From: Candidatus Kaiserbacteria bacterium | GTDB lineage: Bacteria; Patescibacteriota; Minisyncoccia; Phycocordibacterales; UBA2100 | Direction: 5' to 3' | DNA: 33,816 nt | Assembly: GCA_016204805.1 (NCBI GenBank) | Contig: JACQKA010000022.1 | Location: 1 to 33,816, forward strand | Shown here: piece by piece, positions 1-7,627 of the stretch | Layout: each line of letters starts with the position of its first letter | How positions within the stretch are numbered: position 1 is the stretch's first letter | The notes under the pieces: generated by a model | Seen by the model: only the letters and a program-made list of their open reading frames with translations | Databases searched by the model: none | What the model was told of the DNA's origin: nothing | Translations under genes and position numbers: made by a program

Positions 1-317
1 ATCCGGGGTTGAACCTATCTCTGTACGCAAACGTAAAAGCTGATAAACTGCTCGCCGAAGCCCGTCGGGCAATCGACCAGAAGACGCGTGATGAGAAGAC
101 CCGGGAATTCATCGATATCATCAACGACGAGCACCCTGCGGCATTTCTCTACGCGCCCGAATTCATCTATGTCGTGCCGGATGATCTGACGGGTGTGCGC
201 ATCGGATCAATCACGACCCCATCCGAGCGATTCCTGAATGTATACGAATGGCATCGCGAGACGGAGAGGGTGTGGGATATTTTCATACCGAAAGAACAGA
301 TAGTCACTATATATTAA
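1..317 (+). CDS. Peptide ABC transporter substrate-binding protein, C-terminal end (5' partial)
   Basis: This is the C-terminal ~105 residues of an extracellular solute-binding protein of family 5 (OppA/DppA type), which captures peptides outside the membrane for an ABC importer. The frame stays open to the left window edge, so the start is missing; the TTG at position 9 is not a real start. Visible family features are a helix of the type NVKADKLLAEAR, the segment PAAFLYAPEFIYVV, and the closing block PSERFLNVYEWHRETERVW. No permease gene follows, so the rest of the transporter, if any, lies upstream. The family call is from remembered sequence patterns; peptide specificity cannot be told from this end. 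Confidence 0.8.
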   Translation, partial: PGLNLSLYANVKADKLLAEARRAIDQKTRDEKTREFIDIINDEHPAAFLYAPEFIYVVPDDLTGVRIGSITTPSERFLNVYEWHRETERVWDIFIPKEQIVTIY

Positions 318-576
318 AAGTTACTAAATTAATCGCGCCATTCGGCGCAAAACAATACACAGATATGTCCGGTAGTAGAATTTCAGCTTAATTATGTTCA
401 CCAAAAACAAACAACGAAACATTATGTACGACATACGCATCGCACAGCATCCATTCCCTACTGCACGACGCTCAAGAACATAATCGGATTATCTGCAAAA
501 ATATGCTTCCACAAATTACGCTTTATACATTATTCGCTCATTCAGCGACGTGCGAGCTGAAATTTCACTACCGGAT
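318..576. other. AT-rich intergenic region upstream of RNase J
   Basis: No gene was found here. A short hairpin (GCGCC-ATTC-GGCGC, 335-348) follows the preceding stop codon but has no U-tract, so it is at best a weak terminator. A -10-like TACATT at 528-533 precedes the two possible RNase J starts (GTG 550, ATG 577). No clear SD site was seen. Confidence 0.4.
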
Positions 577-2457
577 ATGACTCCACAAAAGAGAAGCGGG
601 CCGGGAGGGCCCCATGATGGCGGCCGTCCGCGACCGCAAGGCGGCGGGCGTCCCGGCGGAGGACGCGGATTCGGCGGCCTGCGTCGCGGTGGTTCGCGCC
701 GTCCGCCCCGCAAGATGGGCCCTGTCCGCCACATGCCACGCAGTACCAACAGCGCACCGCGTCCGATAATCCCACCTCCAGGCGAGGGTGTTATTCGCGT
801 CATCCCCCTGGGCGGCGTCGAGGAGATCGGCCGCAACATGACCGCGATAGAGATCGGTAACGATATCATCGTCGCTGACGCCGGTTTCGGATTCGGCGAA
901 ACGGATACGCCAGGCATCGATTACATCCTGCCCAACACTGAATACCTCGAAGAGAACCGTTCAAAGATCCGCGCACTCGTCATTACGCACGGACACCTCG
1001 ACCACATCGGCGGCATTCCCTACATCATCGACCGCATCGGCAATCCGCCTATCTACACGCGCAAGTTGACCGGCGTCATGATCAAGAAACGACAGGAAGA
1101 ATTCTCACACCTGCCGCCGCCCACGATCCGCGATGTCGAGAAGGATGAGACGATCAAGATCGGCAGTCTCACCCTGAAATTCTTTGCAGTGACTCACACT
1201 ATTCCGGATTCGATGGGTATCATCGTCGAAACGCCGTATGGCGACGTCGTCGTCACCGGCGATGTGAAGCTCGATCTCGCGGACGGAAAACCGACCGCTG
1301 AAGAAGAGCGCGAGTACGGCATCTTCAAAGACCGAAACGTGCTCCTCCTCTTGATGGACTCGACCAACGTTGATCGTGCCGGATGGTCCATTCCCGAGCG
1401 CACAGTGCACAAGACACTCGAAGACCTCGTCACGAAAACAAAAGGCCGCATCATCGTCGGTACGTTCGCTTCGCAATTGGAACGACTGATGAAGATCGTC
1501 CGCATCGCGGAGACGCAGGGCCGACGCATCGTCGTCGACGGCCGCAGTATGAAGACCAACATCGAGATCGTGCGCGAGCTCGGTATCCTGAAACACAAAG
1601 ACGAGACCATCGTTTCGGTCGAGAATATGCGCGACTATCCGCCGGAAAAACTCATCATCCTCGCGACGGGGGCGCAAGGCGACGAATTTGCATCGCTTAT
1701 GCGCATCGGCAACAAAACGCACAAATACATCTCGCTCACGCCGAATGACACAGTGATCCTTTCATCGTCCGTCATTCCGGGGAACGAGCGCGCGGTGCAG
1801 AAATTAATGGACAATCTTTCCCGCCAGGGCGCGCACATCATCACGTATCAATCGAGCGATGTGCACGCGTCCGGCCACGGGTATCGCGAGGAAGCGATCT
1901 GGATCCACCAGAAGATCCGCCCGAAATTCTTCATGCCGCAACACGGATACCACTACAAACTGCGCATCCACGCCGATCTCATCCAGGAATCGATCGGCAT
2001 GCCGCGGGAGAACATCGCTATCCCCGACAACAGCTCCATCATCGAGATCGTCGAGGGTGGGACGAAGATCGTGAAGCGAAAAGAAAAAGCACCGGACAGT
2101 CTCCGCGTCGTCGAAGGACAATCGATCACTGAGCTTTCGGATGTGCTCATGCGCGACCGCAAGACGCTCGCCGAAGAAGGGTTCTGCGTCGTCGTCGCGA
2201 CCATCGATCGCCGCACCGGCAAGTTGCACAAATCCCCTGATATCATTTCACGCGGATTCGTGTACTTGCGCGACAACCGCGACCTCATGGATCAGACGCG
2301 GCTCATCATCAGGAAAAGCGTCGAATACGCGCTCCGCCCGCCAAAGACGCAGGACCTTGATCGCGCGCGTGAAGACCTCGCCGACGCAGTCGCACACTTC
2401 CTCCTCCAGCAAACCCAAAAACGCCCCATCGTCATTCCAGTAATTGTGAGTATCTAA
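577..2457 (+). CDS. rnj: Ribonuclease J
   Basis: RNase J is a metallo-beta-lactamase/beta-CASP nuclease that degrades and matures RNA with endo- and 5'-exonuclease activity in the cytoplasm. The zinc motif HGHLDHIGG is at residues ~138-146. Other family blocks are VVVTGDVKLD, DSTNVDRAGWS, the beta-CASP segment around GTFASQLERL, ATGAQGDE, SSSVIPGNE, the DVHASGHG motif, and the C-terminal domain with ISRGFVYLRDN. Before the catalytic domain lies a Gly/Arg/Pro-rich tail of ~65 residues, probably disordered and RNA-binding (inference). ATG 577 is preferred; an in-frame GTG at 550 would add nine residues, and neither has a clear SD. Total length is 626 aa, longer than the usual ~555 because of the tail. 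Confidence 0.95.
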   Translation: MTPQKRSGPGGPHDGGRPRPQGGGRPGGGRGFGGLRRGGSRRPPRKMGPVRHMPRSTNSAPRPIIPPPGEGVIRVIPLGGVEEIGRNMTAIEIGNDIIVADAGFGFGETDTPGIDYILPNTEYLEENRSKIRALVITHGHLDHIGGIPYIIDRIGNPPIYTRKLTGVMIKKRQEEFSHLPPPTIRDVEKDETIKIGSLTLKFFAVTHTIPDSMGIIVETPYGDVVVTGDVKLDLADGKPTAEEEREYGIFKDRNVLLLLMDSTNVDRAGWSIPERTVHKTLEDLVTKTKGRIIVGTFASQLERLMKIVRIAETQGRRIVVDGRSMKTNIEIVRELGILKHKDETIVSVENMRDYPPEKLIILATGAQGDEFASLMRIGNKTHKYISLTPNDTVILSSSVIPGNERAVQKLMDNLSRQGAHIITYQSSDVHASGHGYREEAIWIHQKIRPKFFMPQHGYHYKLRIHADLIQESIGMPRENIAIPDNSSIIEIVEGGTKIVKRKEKAPDSLRVVEGQSITELSDVLMRDRKTLAEEGFCVVVATIDRRTGKLHKSPDIISRGFVYLRDNRDLMDQTRLIIRKSVEYALRPPKTQDLDRAREDLADAVAHFLLQQTQKRPIVIPVIVSI

Positions 2458-2464
2458 AAACTCA

Positions 2465-2494
2465 CCCGCACCAGTACGCTATTGGCAGTGCGGG
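2465..2494 (+). terminator. Hairpin after RNase J
   Basis: A perfect 7-bp stem CCCGCAC/GTGCGGG with a 16-nt loop starts eight bases after the RNase J stop. It has no U-tract, so intrinsic termination is uncertain; it may only protect the 3' end. Confidence 0.35.
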
Positions 2495-2496
2495 AA

Positions 2497-2502
2497 TATG
2501 CT
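2497..2502 (+). promoter_or_regulatory. -10 box of a leaderless-type promoter
   Basis: TATGCT lies 5 nt before ATG 2508, and no SD is present. This fits the TANNNT-N5-7-ATG pattern seen at many flanking genes in this window. Confidence 0.45.
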
Positions 2503-2507
2503 AATCT

Positions 2508-4271
2508 ATGGAAATGAAACAAGGCGCCCCAACCCCTTCGCGTAAACCCATGGGGGGGAAACTGTCGCTTGCCATGGCGGCCCTCGCCGGAGCGATGGCA
2601 GCCGGGAATCCTGCCGTCGCAGCTCCCCCAGATACGACCTTTGAGGTGCAAAAAACTAGCGAAGAAATAGGACTTGAAACCGAACTGAAAAATTTACTGG
2701 AAAAAGATCCGATTGCGTTTATTGAACGCGCCAAACAACTTGGCAAGAAAGTTCCTTTCGTCAGTCTGTTACGTGCGAATATTAAGGCGCCCCTGCTTGT
2801 GTTGAATAATCTTGATCATTTTGAACTCGAAGCGTCTGAAGAAGCTACCGTTATCCGAAGCATGGTCGAAAGCATGGATGTGGTCTCGGCGGCACAATGG
2901 TTGAGCACTCATCCGGACAAGCTGGAACGAATGAGGAAGAATGCTGAATATTGGTTAGAGAATTTCCGCTTTGATTGGCAAAAAGAAGAGTACGAGACAA
3001 TCGCTCATTTCCCTTCACCAGCCGCAGCGCAGTTGATGCTCGCCTTTTATCTCAAACATGGCGGTAAAGCCGTGACATGGCTTAACACGACCGATCATGT
3101 TGAAGAATTTGAAACCGCTACTAAACTACTTGAAAAGTATCCTTTCATCGCCGAGCATGTTAATGGAGCGGACTCTCATTTTGATAAAAGTGCTTTTACG
3201 AAAACAGCTCGGAATTTGGTGAACATAGAACACGTTTTGATGCGAACAAGCAGGGATATGGAGGCGGCTATCAAAGCACGCAAAGAGGAGGGTGCGGGCA
3301 TTGCCGATACTACCTCGCTATGGGCGAACAAATTCAATGCCAAGAATCCTCTCCTTCTTGCAAAATATGCTGTTTTGATCGCGCGCGATATAGCGTTGCG
3401 TGGCGTATCTGCAGACTCGGCCGAAGAAGTACAAAAGTCCTTGGTGCGAATCGAGGCGGGACAGAGGGAAGCGCAAAAAATGGATATTCTGAAGGGAAGA
3501 GACCTGTTTGTCTTTATGTCCGGCGATAGCGATATGGAGACAAAAAACGACGAGAAGACACGAGTCCACCAACTGCATGATCAGAACGCTGCCAATGTCT
3601 ATGAACGAATATGGAAAGAGAAGAATCCGACAGGATTCAAAATTGAAAAGCTGGCCGTGCCTTTCGACGAGCAGGGGAATGTGGCCAATGCGGACATTAA
3701 AAAAACAAAAAGGGCGCTTCTTGAGTATGTGGAGGGTGGTGGGAATCCGCGCGTTGTGCTTATCGAAGCACATGGAGGAAGAGAATCGATCGGCATATAC
3801 AAAGATCCAGTGAAAGATACGGGAGAATTTGGAGATGGAATTATTACTCCCACAGAGTTCGTGGCTGCGCACAAGAAACGGGTGCAAGACTCTACGGTGG
3901 CTCAAAACTATGCTACCGGCAAGCGGGACGTCTATCTTTTTTCCCAATGCCTCTCTTCCGACTTCGCCAGAAACGTGTTTGCGCTCCTCCAAAAGGAGAA
4001 ACTCCCTATACCGATTATTATTGCGTCCGCTGAAGTTGGAGCCTCTGCCCAATTCTTGCCACCAAGCGCACACCCAGGGGGAAGGTCTGAATTCACTGAC
4101 GCACTCGCGAGTCGTTTAGAACAGGGGCTCGATTCCGTCGTTGAGCAAGCACTTACCTTTACTCCTGACGGAATAGATTCTCCAATTATTATTTTCATTC
4201 CGGACGCGGAAGGACGACCGCTACAAGTAACCGAGCCTACGAACATCAAGAGAGATACGGACCACGCTTAA
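2508..4271 (+). CDS. Secreted protein with a putative caspase-like (clan CD) cysteine peptidase domain
   Basis: This is a 587-aa protein of unknown role. Residues ~18-39 form a signal peptide: Lys18, an Ala-rich hydrophobic stretch, then a PAVAA cleavage site, so export is likely. The middle is helical and unrecognised. Residues ~330-540 look like a caspase-haemoglobinase fold: a strand LFVFMSGDSD, then VVLIEAHGG with His422, then about 59 residues later DVYLFSQCLSS with Cys481. A hydrophobic strand before HG and another before Cys is the clan CD signature (caspases, legumains, gingipains). Overall similarity to any named family is low, so peptidase activity is an inference. No partner gene adjoins it. 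The base composition appears more AT-rich than RNase J, which may point to a separate history. Confidence 0.5.
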   Translation: MEMKQGAPTPSRKPMGGKLSLAMAALAGAMAAGNPAVAAPPDTTFEVQKTSEEIGLETELKNLLEKDPIAFIERAKQLGKKVPFVSLLRANIKAPLLVLNNLDHFELEASEEATVIRSMVESMDVVSAAQWLSTHPDKLERMRKNAEYWLENFRFDWQKEEYETIAHFPSPAAAQLMLAFYLKHGGKAVTWLNTTDHVEEFETATKLLEKYPFIAEHVNGADSHFDKSAFTKTARNLVNIEHVLMRTSRDMEAAIKARKEEGAGIADTTSLWANKFNAKNPLLLAKYAVLIARDIALRGVSADSAEEVQKSLVRIEAGQREAQKMDILKGRDLFVFMSGDSDMETKNDEKTRVHQLHDQNAANVYERIWKEKNPTGFKIEKLAVPFDEQGNVANADIKKTKRALLEYVEGGGNPRVVLIEAHGGRESIGIYKDPVKDTGEFGDGIITPTEFVAAHKKRVQDSTVAQNYATGKRDVYLFSQCLSSDFARNVFALLQKEKLPIPIIIASAEVGASAQFLPPSAHPGGRSEFTDALASRLEQGLDSVVEQALTFTPDGIDSPIIIFIPDAEGRPLQVTEPTNIKRDTDHA

Positions 4272-4304
4272 CTTTCTCTTTGACGTACTTTCACGCGTGA
4301 GTAT

Positions 4305-4333
4305 TTGACGGAAAAATTATATTATTGTAGTAT
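4305..4333 (+). promoter_or_regulatory. Promoter of the 49-codon gene
   Basis: The -35 box TTGACG (4305-4310), a 17-bp spacer and the -10 box TAGTAT (4328-4333; a TATAAT overlaps at 4331-4336) lie about 30 nt before ATG 4364. Confidence 0.6.
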
Positions 4334-4363
4334 AATCGCTAGGAAAAACAGAGTGAGGTCCCG

Positions 4364-4513
4364 ATGAAATATCCAAACTGGGTCAGTGCTTTGATCAACC
4401 CTATATCGCGTACGTACAAGATGTGGCGCTTGCGTCGTGATCTCCGCGCCATCTGGCGTGAACACGATCGCACATGGGAACAAAATGGGACATGGAGGTG
4501 TCCCCGGCACTAA
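4364..4513 (+). CDS. Small basic tryptophan-rich protein, unknown (49 aa)
   Basis: A 49-codon frame starts MKYPNWVSALINP and ends TWRCPRH. It contains five Trp and many Arg residues and no clear membrane segment or known domain. Support that it is a real gene: a promoter at 4305-4333, an SD-like GAGGT eight bases before the ATG, and a strong intrinsic terminator 19 nt after the stop. It is therefore a complete, self-contained transcription unit. The sequence is too short to recognise; the helical basic middle (RLRRDLRAIWREH) could bind nucleic acid or membrane, which is speculation. A structured RNA that merely contains this frame is the main alternative. Confidence 0.6.
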   Translation: MKYPNWVSALINPISRTYKMWRLRRDLRAIWREHDRTWEQNGTWRCPRH

Positions 4514-4532
4514 TAGCCACCGACAATGTTTG

Positions 4533-4562
4533 CGCCCCGCCTGAAACAGGCGGGGCGTTTTT
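4533..4562 (+). terminator. Intrinsic terminator of the 49-codon gene
   Basis: A perfect 11-bp GC-rich stem (CGCCCCGCCTG/CAGGCGGGGCG) with an AAA loop is followed by TTTTT. Confidence 0.9.
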
Positions 4563-4583
4563 CGTTGCTATACTTATAATGAT

Positions 4584-5762
4584 ATGGCTCACGCGCGCGG
4601 TTTTTCTGTACTACGCTTCGCGCCGCTTTTTCTGCTCGGACTTTTCTACAGCTTGACCATAGCACCGCCCGGTATTTACAACGCAGAATTTTTGGTGTAC
4701 CGATCATTCTCGACGGAAACTGCCGGACACATTTATGTTTTTGCCGCATTGGTAGAGGCCGCTATTCTCATGATGCTCCCCGTGTTCTTGACGCGCCACG
4801 GTGCCCGCCGCACGCTCCTCGCGCTCACACTGCTCGGCGGCATCGGCGCCCTATCGCTTGCACTCGTTTCCTCGCCGACGGCAACGCTCATCGCATTTCT
4901 GGTATTCATCGGGGGTCAGATATCCATTTATGCGCTCATAGATTTTTTCCTTGAGGCGCGTGTGGATGGTTTCGAAGGCATCACCGGCCGCGTACGCGGA
5001 TTCTATCTCATGATAGTGAACATAGCGTTCACTGCGGGGCCGCTCATTGCAGGGCTTATCATTTCGCAGTACTCATTCGAACTGCTCTATCTGCTCGCCG
5101 CTCTGGTGTCGCTCGCCTTTTTCGCCTGCGCCAATTACGTCACGCGCGGTTTCAAAGACAGCCCTTATCCGCATATCACCGTGGGATATATCGTGCGAAC
5201 GATTTTCCAAAACCGCTCCATCGTCGCGGCACTCACCATCAATTTTCTTCTCCAGATGCGCTATGCGTTCGTCGTGGTGTACCTCGCATCATATCTCTAC
5301 CACGTGCTCGGCTTTTCTTTCGCGGAGATCGGATTCATGGTGACCATAGCGAACATCCCGTTCGTGCTCATTCAATTCCCGCTCGGCCATTCAGCGGATC
5401 GCTGGCTTGGCGAGAAAGAGCTCTTGGCTTTCGGATTCCTCATGACCTGCGCGGGCGGATTTCTGCTCGCATTCGTCCCCACAACTGCAGTGGTCACCAT
5501 GACCTCGATACTCACACTCATGTTCACCGGTGCGGCAGTGATCGAGATCATGTCGGAGAGTTATTTTTTCAAACACGTCCGGAGCAAACACGACGCCCAC
5601 ATTGTCGCATTCCGCCTGCTCATTCCTCTGTCCTACATCGCGGCGCCGCTCTTTGGCGGGCTCATCCTCCTGTCACTCCCCGTGCAATATGTGTTCGCGG
5701 CTATCGCCGCACTGTGCCTCTTGGGAATTCCGCTCGCGCTCTCGCTCAAAGACACTCGCTGA
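4584..5762 (+). CDS. Major facilitator superfamily transporter
   Basis: This 392-aa membrane protein has about twelve hydrophobic helices in two halves, the usual MFS length and shape. After helix 2 it has RHGARRT, a reduced form of the MFS loop motif A; the second half carries a matching loop, GHSADRWLGEKE. The substrate cannot be predicted: no efflux or sugar signature is obvious. A TATAAT lies only 3 nt before the ATG (4575-4580), an odd spacing, with a TATACT nine bases upstream of the ATG as an alternative. It follows the terminator of the 49-codon gene closely and is probably transcribed alone; the next genes run on the other strand. Confidence 0.8.
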   Translation: MAHARGFSVLRFAPLFLLGLFYSLTIAPPGIYNAEFLVYRSFSTETAGHIYVFAALVEAAILMMLPVFLTRHGARRTLLALTLLGGIGALSLALVSSPTATLIAFLVFIGGQISIYALIDFFLEARVDGFEGITGRVRGFYLMIVNIAFTAGPLIAGLIISQYSFELLYLLAALVSLAFFACANYVTRGFKDSPYPHITVGYIVRTIFQNRSIVAALTINFLLQMRYAFVVVYLASYLYHVLGFSFAEIGFMVTIANIPFVLIQFPLGHSADRWLGEKELLAFGFLMTCAGGFLLAFVPTTAVVTMTSILTLMFTGAAVIEIMSESYFFKHVRSKHDAHIVAFRLLIPLSYIAAPLFGGLILLSLPVQYVFAAIAALCLLGIPLALSLKDTR

Positions 5763-5807
5763 ACATGCCATAGCAACGGGCTCTTCCGAAATATGCGAAA
5801 TAAGTCG

Positions 5808-5847
5808 TGGGTCAGTAATTTCAGCACCTGCTCCAATTACTGACCCA
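5808..5847. repeat. Perfect 13-bp inverted repeat
   Basis: The arms TGGGTCAGTAATT (5808-5820) and AATTACTGACCCA (5835-5847) enclose a 14-nt loop. It sits between two convergent genes and has no T-tract, so it does not look like an ordinary terminator. It could be a protein-binding palindrome or a remnant of a mobile repeat. Confidence 0.6.
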
Positions 5848-5849
5848 TG

Positions 5850-5876
5850 CAAAAAGCCCCGGATACTTGTCCGAGG
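5850..5876 (-). terminator. Intrinsic terminator of the minus-strand DNA-repair operon
   Basis: Read on the minus strand, GCCTCGG and CCGGGGC pair (one G-U) around an 8-nt loop and are followed by TTTTTG. It lies directly after the stop codon of the 61-aa gene. Confidence 0.7.
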
Positions 5877-6062
5877 CTAAATGTATTTGCTTTGTTTCGC
5901 GAAGAGCAGGATGGTTGCTTGTCCCAAGAGGTAGGTCTGGGTTAAAGATCCCATTCCGAATCCCGTCCAAAATGTGTCCCCGATCATGAACCATAATGGC
6001 AGGTACAACCACGTGGGTAACAAAATTGCCACCCACGTAAGCACTACTTTCCATGCGTACAT
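5877..6062 (-). CDS. Small two-helix membrane protein, unknown (61 aa)
   Basis: The protein starts MYAWKVVLTWVAILLPTW and has two hydrophobic segments (residues ~5-27 and ~34-54) joined by a short loop, so it is probably an inner membrane protein. The start at 6062 is chosen because AGGAG lies 6 nt upstream; a longer frame back to 6164 would run into the MutY-like gene. It is the last gene of the run and is followed at once by a terminator. No family is recognised. Its position after three DNA-repair/phosphatase genes does not indicate a function. Confidence 0.65.
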   Translation of the reverse strand: MYAWKVVLTWVAILLPTWLYLPLWFMIGDTFWTGFGMGSLTQTYLLGQATILLFAKQSKYI

Positions 6063-6111
6063 GTTCGACTCCTGATTTCTCAAAACAGATTGGCACCGAA
6101 TACTATAAGCG

Positions 6112-6924
6112 TCAAGATATCTGCCAACGAGATCCATTTTTTCTGACCATACCCTCTGCTTCAAGCGCCACGAGCGCCTGCATGAGTCGTGACGTGGCGA
6201 ATCCGGTCTTATACGCGAGAGTAGATTCGGTTGCGTTAGATCCCGATAATGTTCGCAAAATTGCGCCGCGCACTTGGCGTTGTGAATCTTTGAACGGTTT
6301 CTGTTTTACATATGCCCTGCTCCGGCGCGTCGCATTGCTGTGCTCTTTCTTGATCTGTGTTCCGTAATCCATCAGCGCCCAATACCAGACTCTCGGAGAA
6401 TTGACATGCTGGATGCACGCCGCGAGAATCGATGCGAGCCGCTCATCGCTCACCTTCCGCCCGCGTGGGAAGAAATCGTGGATGACGGCAGTGCGGATAT
6501 TCGTTTCGAGCATTACCTCCGGCAGGTCGAATGCGAACGTGCGCACGGCTTTCGCCGTGTATTCCCCCACTCCCGGCAATGCGCGGAGCGCGATGTAATC
6601 GCTCGGCGTTTTGCCGTGGTGTTGCGATGCGATCACCTGCGCCGCTTGGTGCAGGAATTTTGCGCGGCGGTTGTATCCGAGCCCGCTCCATTCTTTCAAC
6701 ACTGTACCGAGCGATGCTTGTGCGAGCGTTTTTGCAATGGGAAATTTTTTAATGAACCGCTGATAGTACGGTATGACCCGATCGACTTGCGTCTGCTGGA
6801 GCATCATCTCGGAGACGAGTATGCGATAGGGGTCTTTGGTTTTCCGCCACTGTAGATGATCACGTCCCTCTTTTTCATAATGTACAAGCACCTTCTTGCA
6901 GAAGAGCTGGACGCTATAGTTCAT
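6112..6924 (-). CDS. MutY-like HhH-GPD DNA glycosylase lacking the iron-sulfur cluster
   Basis: Homologue of A/G-specific adenine glycosylase (270 aa), base excision repair. Seen: SEMMLQQTQV with the catalytic Glu39, the helix-hairpin-helix LPGVGEYTA (116-124), and LETNI where MutY has LDGNV, so the catalytic Asp is Glu140. After WALMDYGTQ, where MutY has its four cluster cysteines, there are none; a basic stretch RRSRAYVKQ follows, then a small C-terminal domain, possibly winged-helix. The NUDIX-like 8-oxoG recognition domain of classical MutY is absent. Start 6924 overlaps the end of the HAD gene by 11 nt, suggesting translational coupling; the frame upstream lies inside that gene. Substrate may differ from classical MutY (A:8-oxoG); a thymine or uracil glycosylase role is possible. 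Confidence 0.85.
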   Translation of the reverse strand: MNYSVQLFCKKVLVHYEKEGRDHLQWRKTKDPYRILVSEMMLQQTQVDRVIPYYQRFIKKFPIAKTLAQASLGTVLKEWSGLGYNRRAKFLHQAAQVIASQHHGKTPSDYIALRALPGVGEYTAKAVRTFAFDLPEVMLETNIRTAVIHDFFPRGRKVSDERLASILAACIQHVNSPRVWYWALMDYGTQIKKEHSNATRRSRAYVKQKPFKDSQRQVRGAILRTLSGSNATESTLAYKTGFATSRLMQALVALEAEGMVRKNGSRWQIS

Positions 6925-7609
6925 AGATAACATCCTTCCGTTCCACAACCACATTCCACTTGTTGCGCTTTGCGTGCCGATACAGCTTGCTCGACGGATT
7001 GAAACAGATCGGCTTCGCGACAAGCTCCAAAAACGGCACGTCGCTTTCTGAATCCCCCACGCCTATCGAATGATGGAGCGTCAAATTCTCTTTTTCGACA
7101 GCGCGTTTGAGCGTATTCGCCTTATTGAAAATGATGTGTTCATCGGCAACTTTCCCCGTCAGACGGTCTTCAGGACCAATCTCGTAGATAACGCCATACA
7201 CCTTGTCGAAACCGAGCCGCGGACAGAAAAAATCAAGAATGGTTTTCGGTGAATGCGACACGGCAAGCAGATAGTAATCGCGCTTCTTAAGTTCCTTAAG
7301 TAGATCGCGCGTATAACGATAGACGCGCTTCCATTGCGCCTCTACCACGTACTGCGCCGCATCACGGAAATCGCCGTAGTAGACGCCTTTGAAATATTTC
7401 TCGGATGCATCCACCATCGCGCGGATATATTCGTCGTATGTTCCTTCGCGGTTCACCCATTTGCTCTGCTCACGCGCGTAGGTGTTGTGCATCTCTTCGG
7501 GAATATGCCCACGCTCGATGAGCCTCTCGACTAGCTGGATGAATAGCGACGAGCGAAAGATCGTGCCGTCCACATCAAATACCGCCACCCGACGTTTTTG
7601 CGCACTCAT
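6914..7609 (-). CDS. HAD-IB family phosphatase (SerB-like)
   Basis: A 231-aa haloacid dehalogenase superfamily hydrolase. Motif I is VFDVDGT (Asp12 nucleophile, Asp14 acid/base), motif II is in AVSHSPKT, and motif IV is GVGDSESDVPFLE, followed by PICFNPSSKL, typical of the HAD-IB group that includes phosphoserine phosphatase and lipid-phosphate phosphatases. The helical cap lies between motifs I and II. The substrate is unknown. The -10 box TACAAT lies exactly 6 nt before the ATG, suggesting a leaderless transcript that also carries the MutY-like gene. It could supply the phosphoserine phosphatase activity whose gene survives only as a fragment at 18684, which is an inference. Confidence 0.85.
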   Translation of the reverse strand: MSAQKRRVAVFDVDGTIFRSSLFIQLVERLIERGHIPEEMHNTYAREQSKWVNREGTYDEYIRAMVDASEKYFKGVYYGDFRDAAQYVVEAQWKRVYRYTRDLLKELKKRDYYLLAVSHSPKTILDFFCPRLGFDKVYGVIYEIGPEDRLTGKVADEHIIFNKANTLKRAVEKENLTLHHSIGVGDSESDVPFLELVAKPICFNPSSKLYRHAKRNKWNVVVERKDVIYEL

Positions 7610-7615
7610 GCGCCT

Positions 7616-7621
7616 ATTGTA
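7616..7621 (-). promoter_or_regulatory. -10 box of a leaderless-type promoter (HAD gene)
   Basis: TACAAT on the minus strand, 6 nt before ATG 7609; no good SD. Confidence 0.45.
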
Positions 7622-7627
7622 GCAAAG

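Noticed and set aside
1105-1722. Long minus-strand frame (205 codons) inside the RNase J gene
   Set aside because: Fully antisense to a clear RNase J; composition mirrors the codon bias of the sense gene and no domain is recognisable.
3318-4073. Minus-strand frame of 251 codons inside the caspase-like gene
   Set aside because: Antisense to a frame with a signal peptide and motifs; no domain, no promoter or SD.
5877-6164. 95-codon version of the small membrane protein
   Set aside because: The extra N-terminus overlaps the MutY-like gene; the ATG at 6062 has a proper AGGAG and starts the hydrophobic protein.
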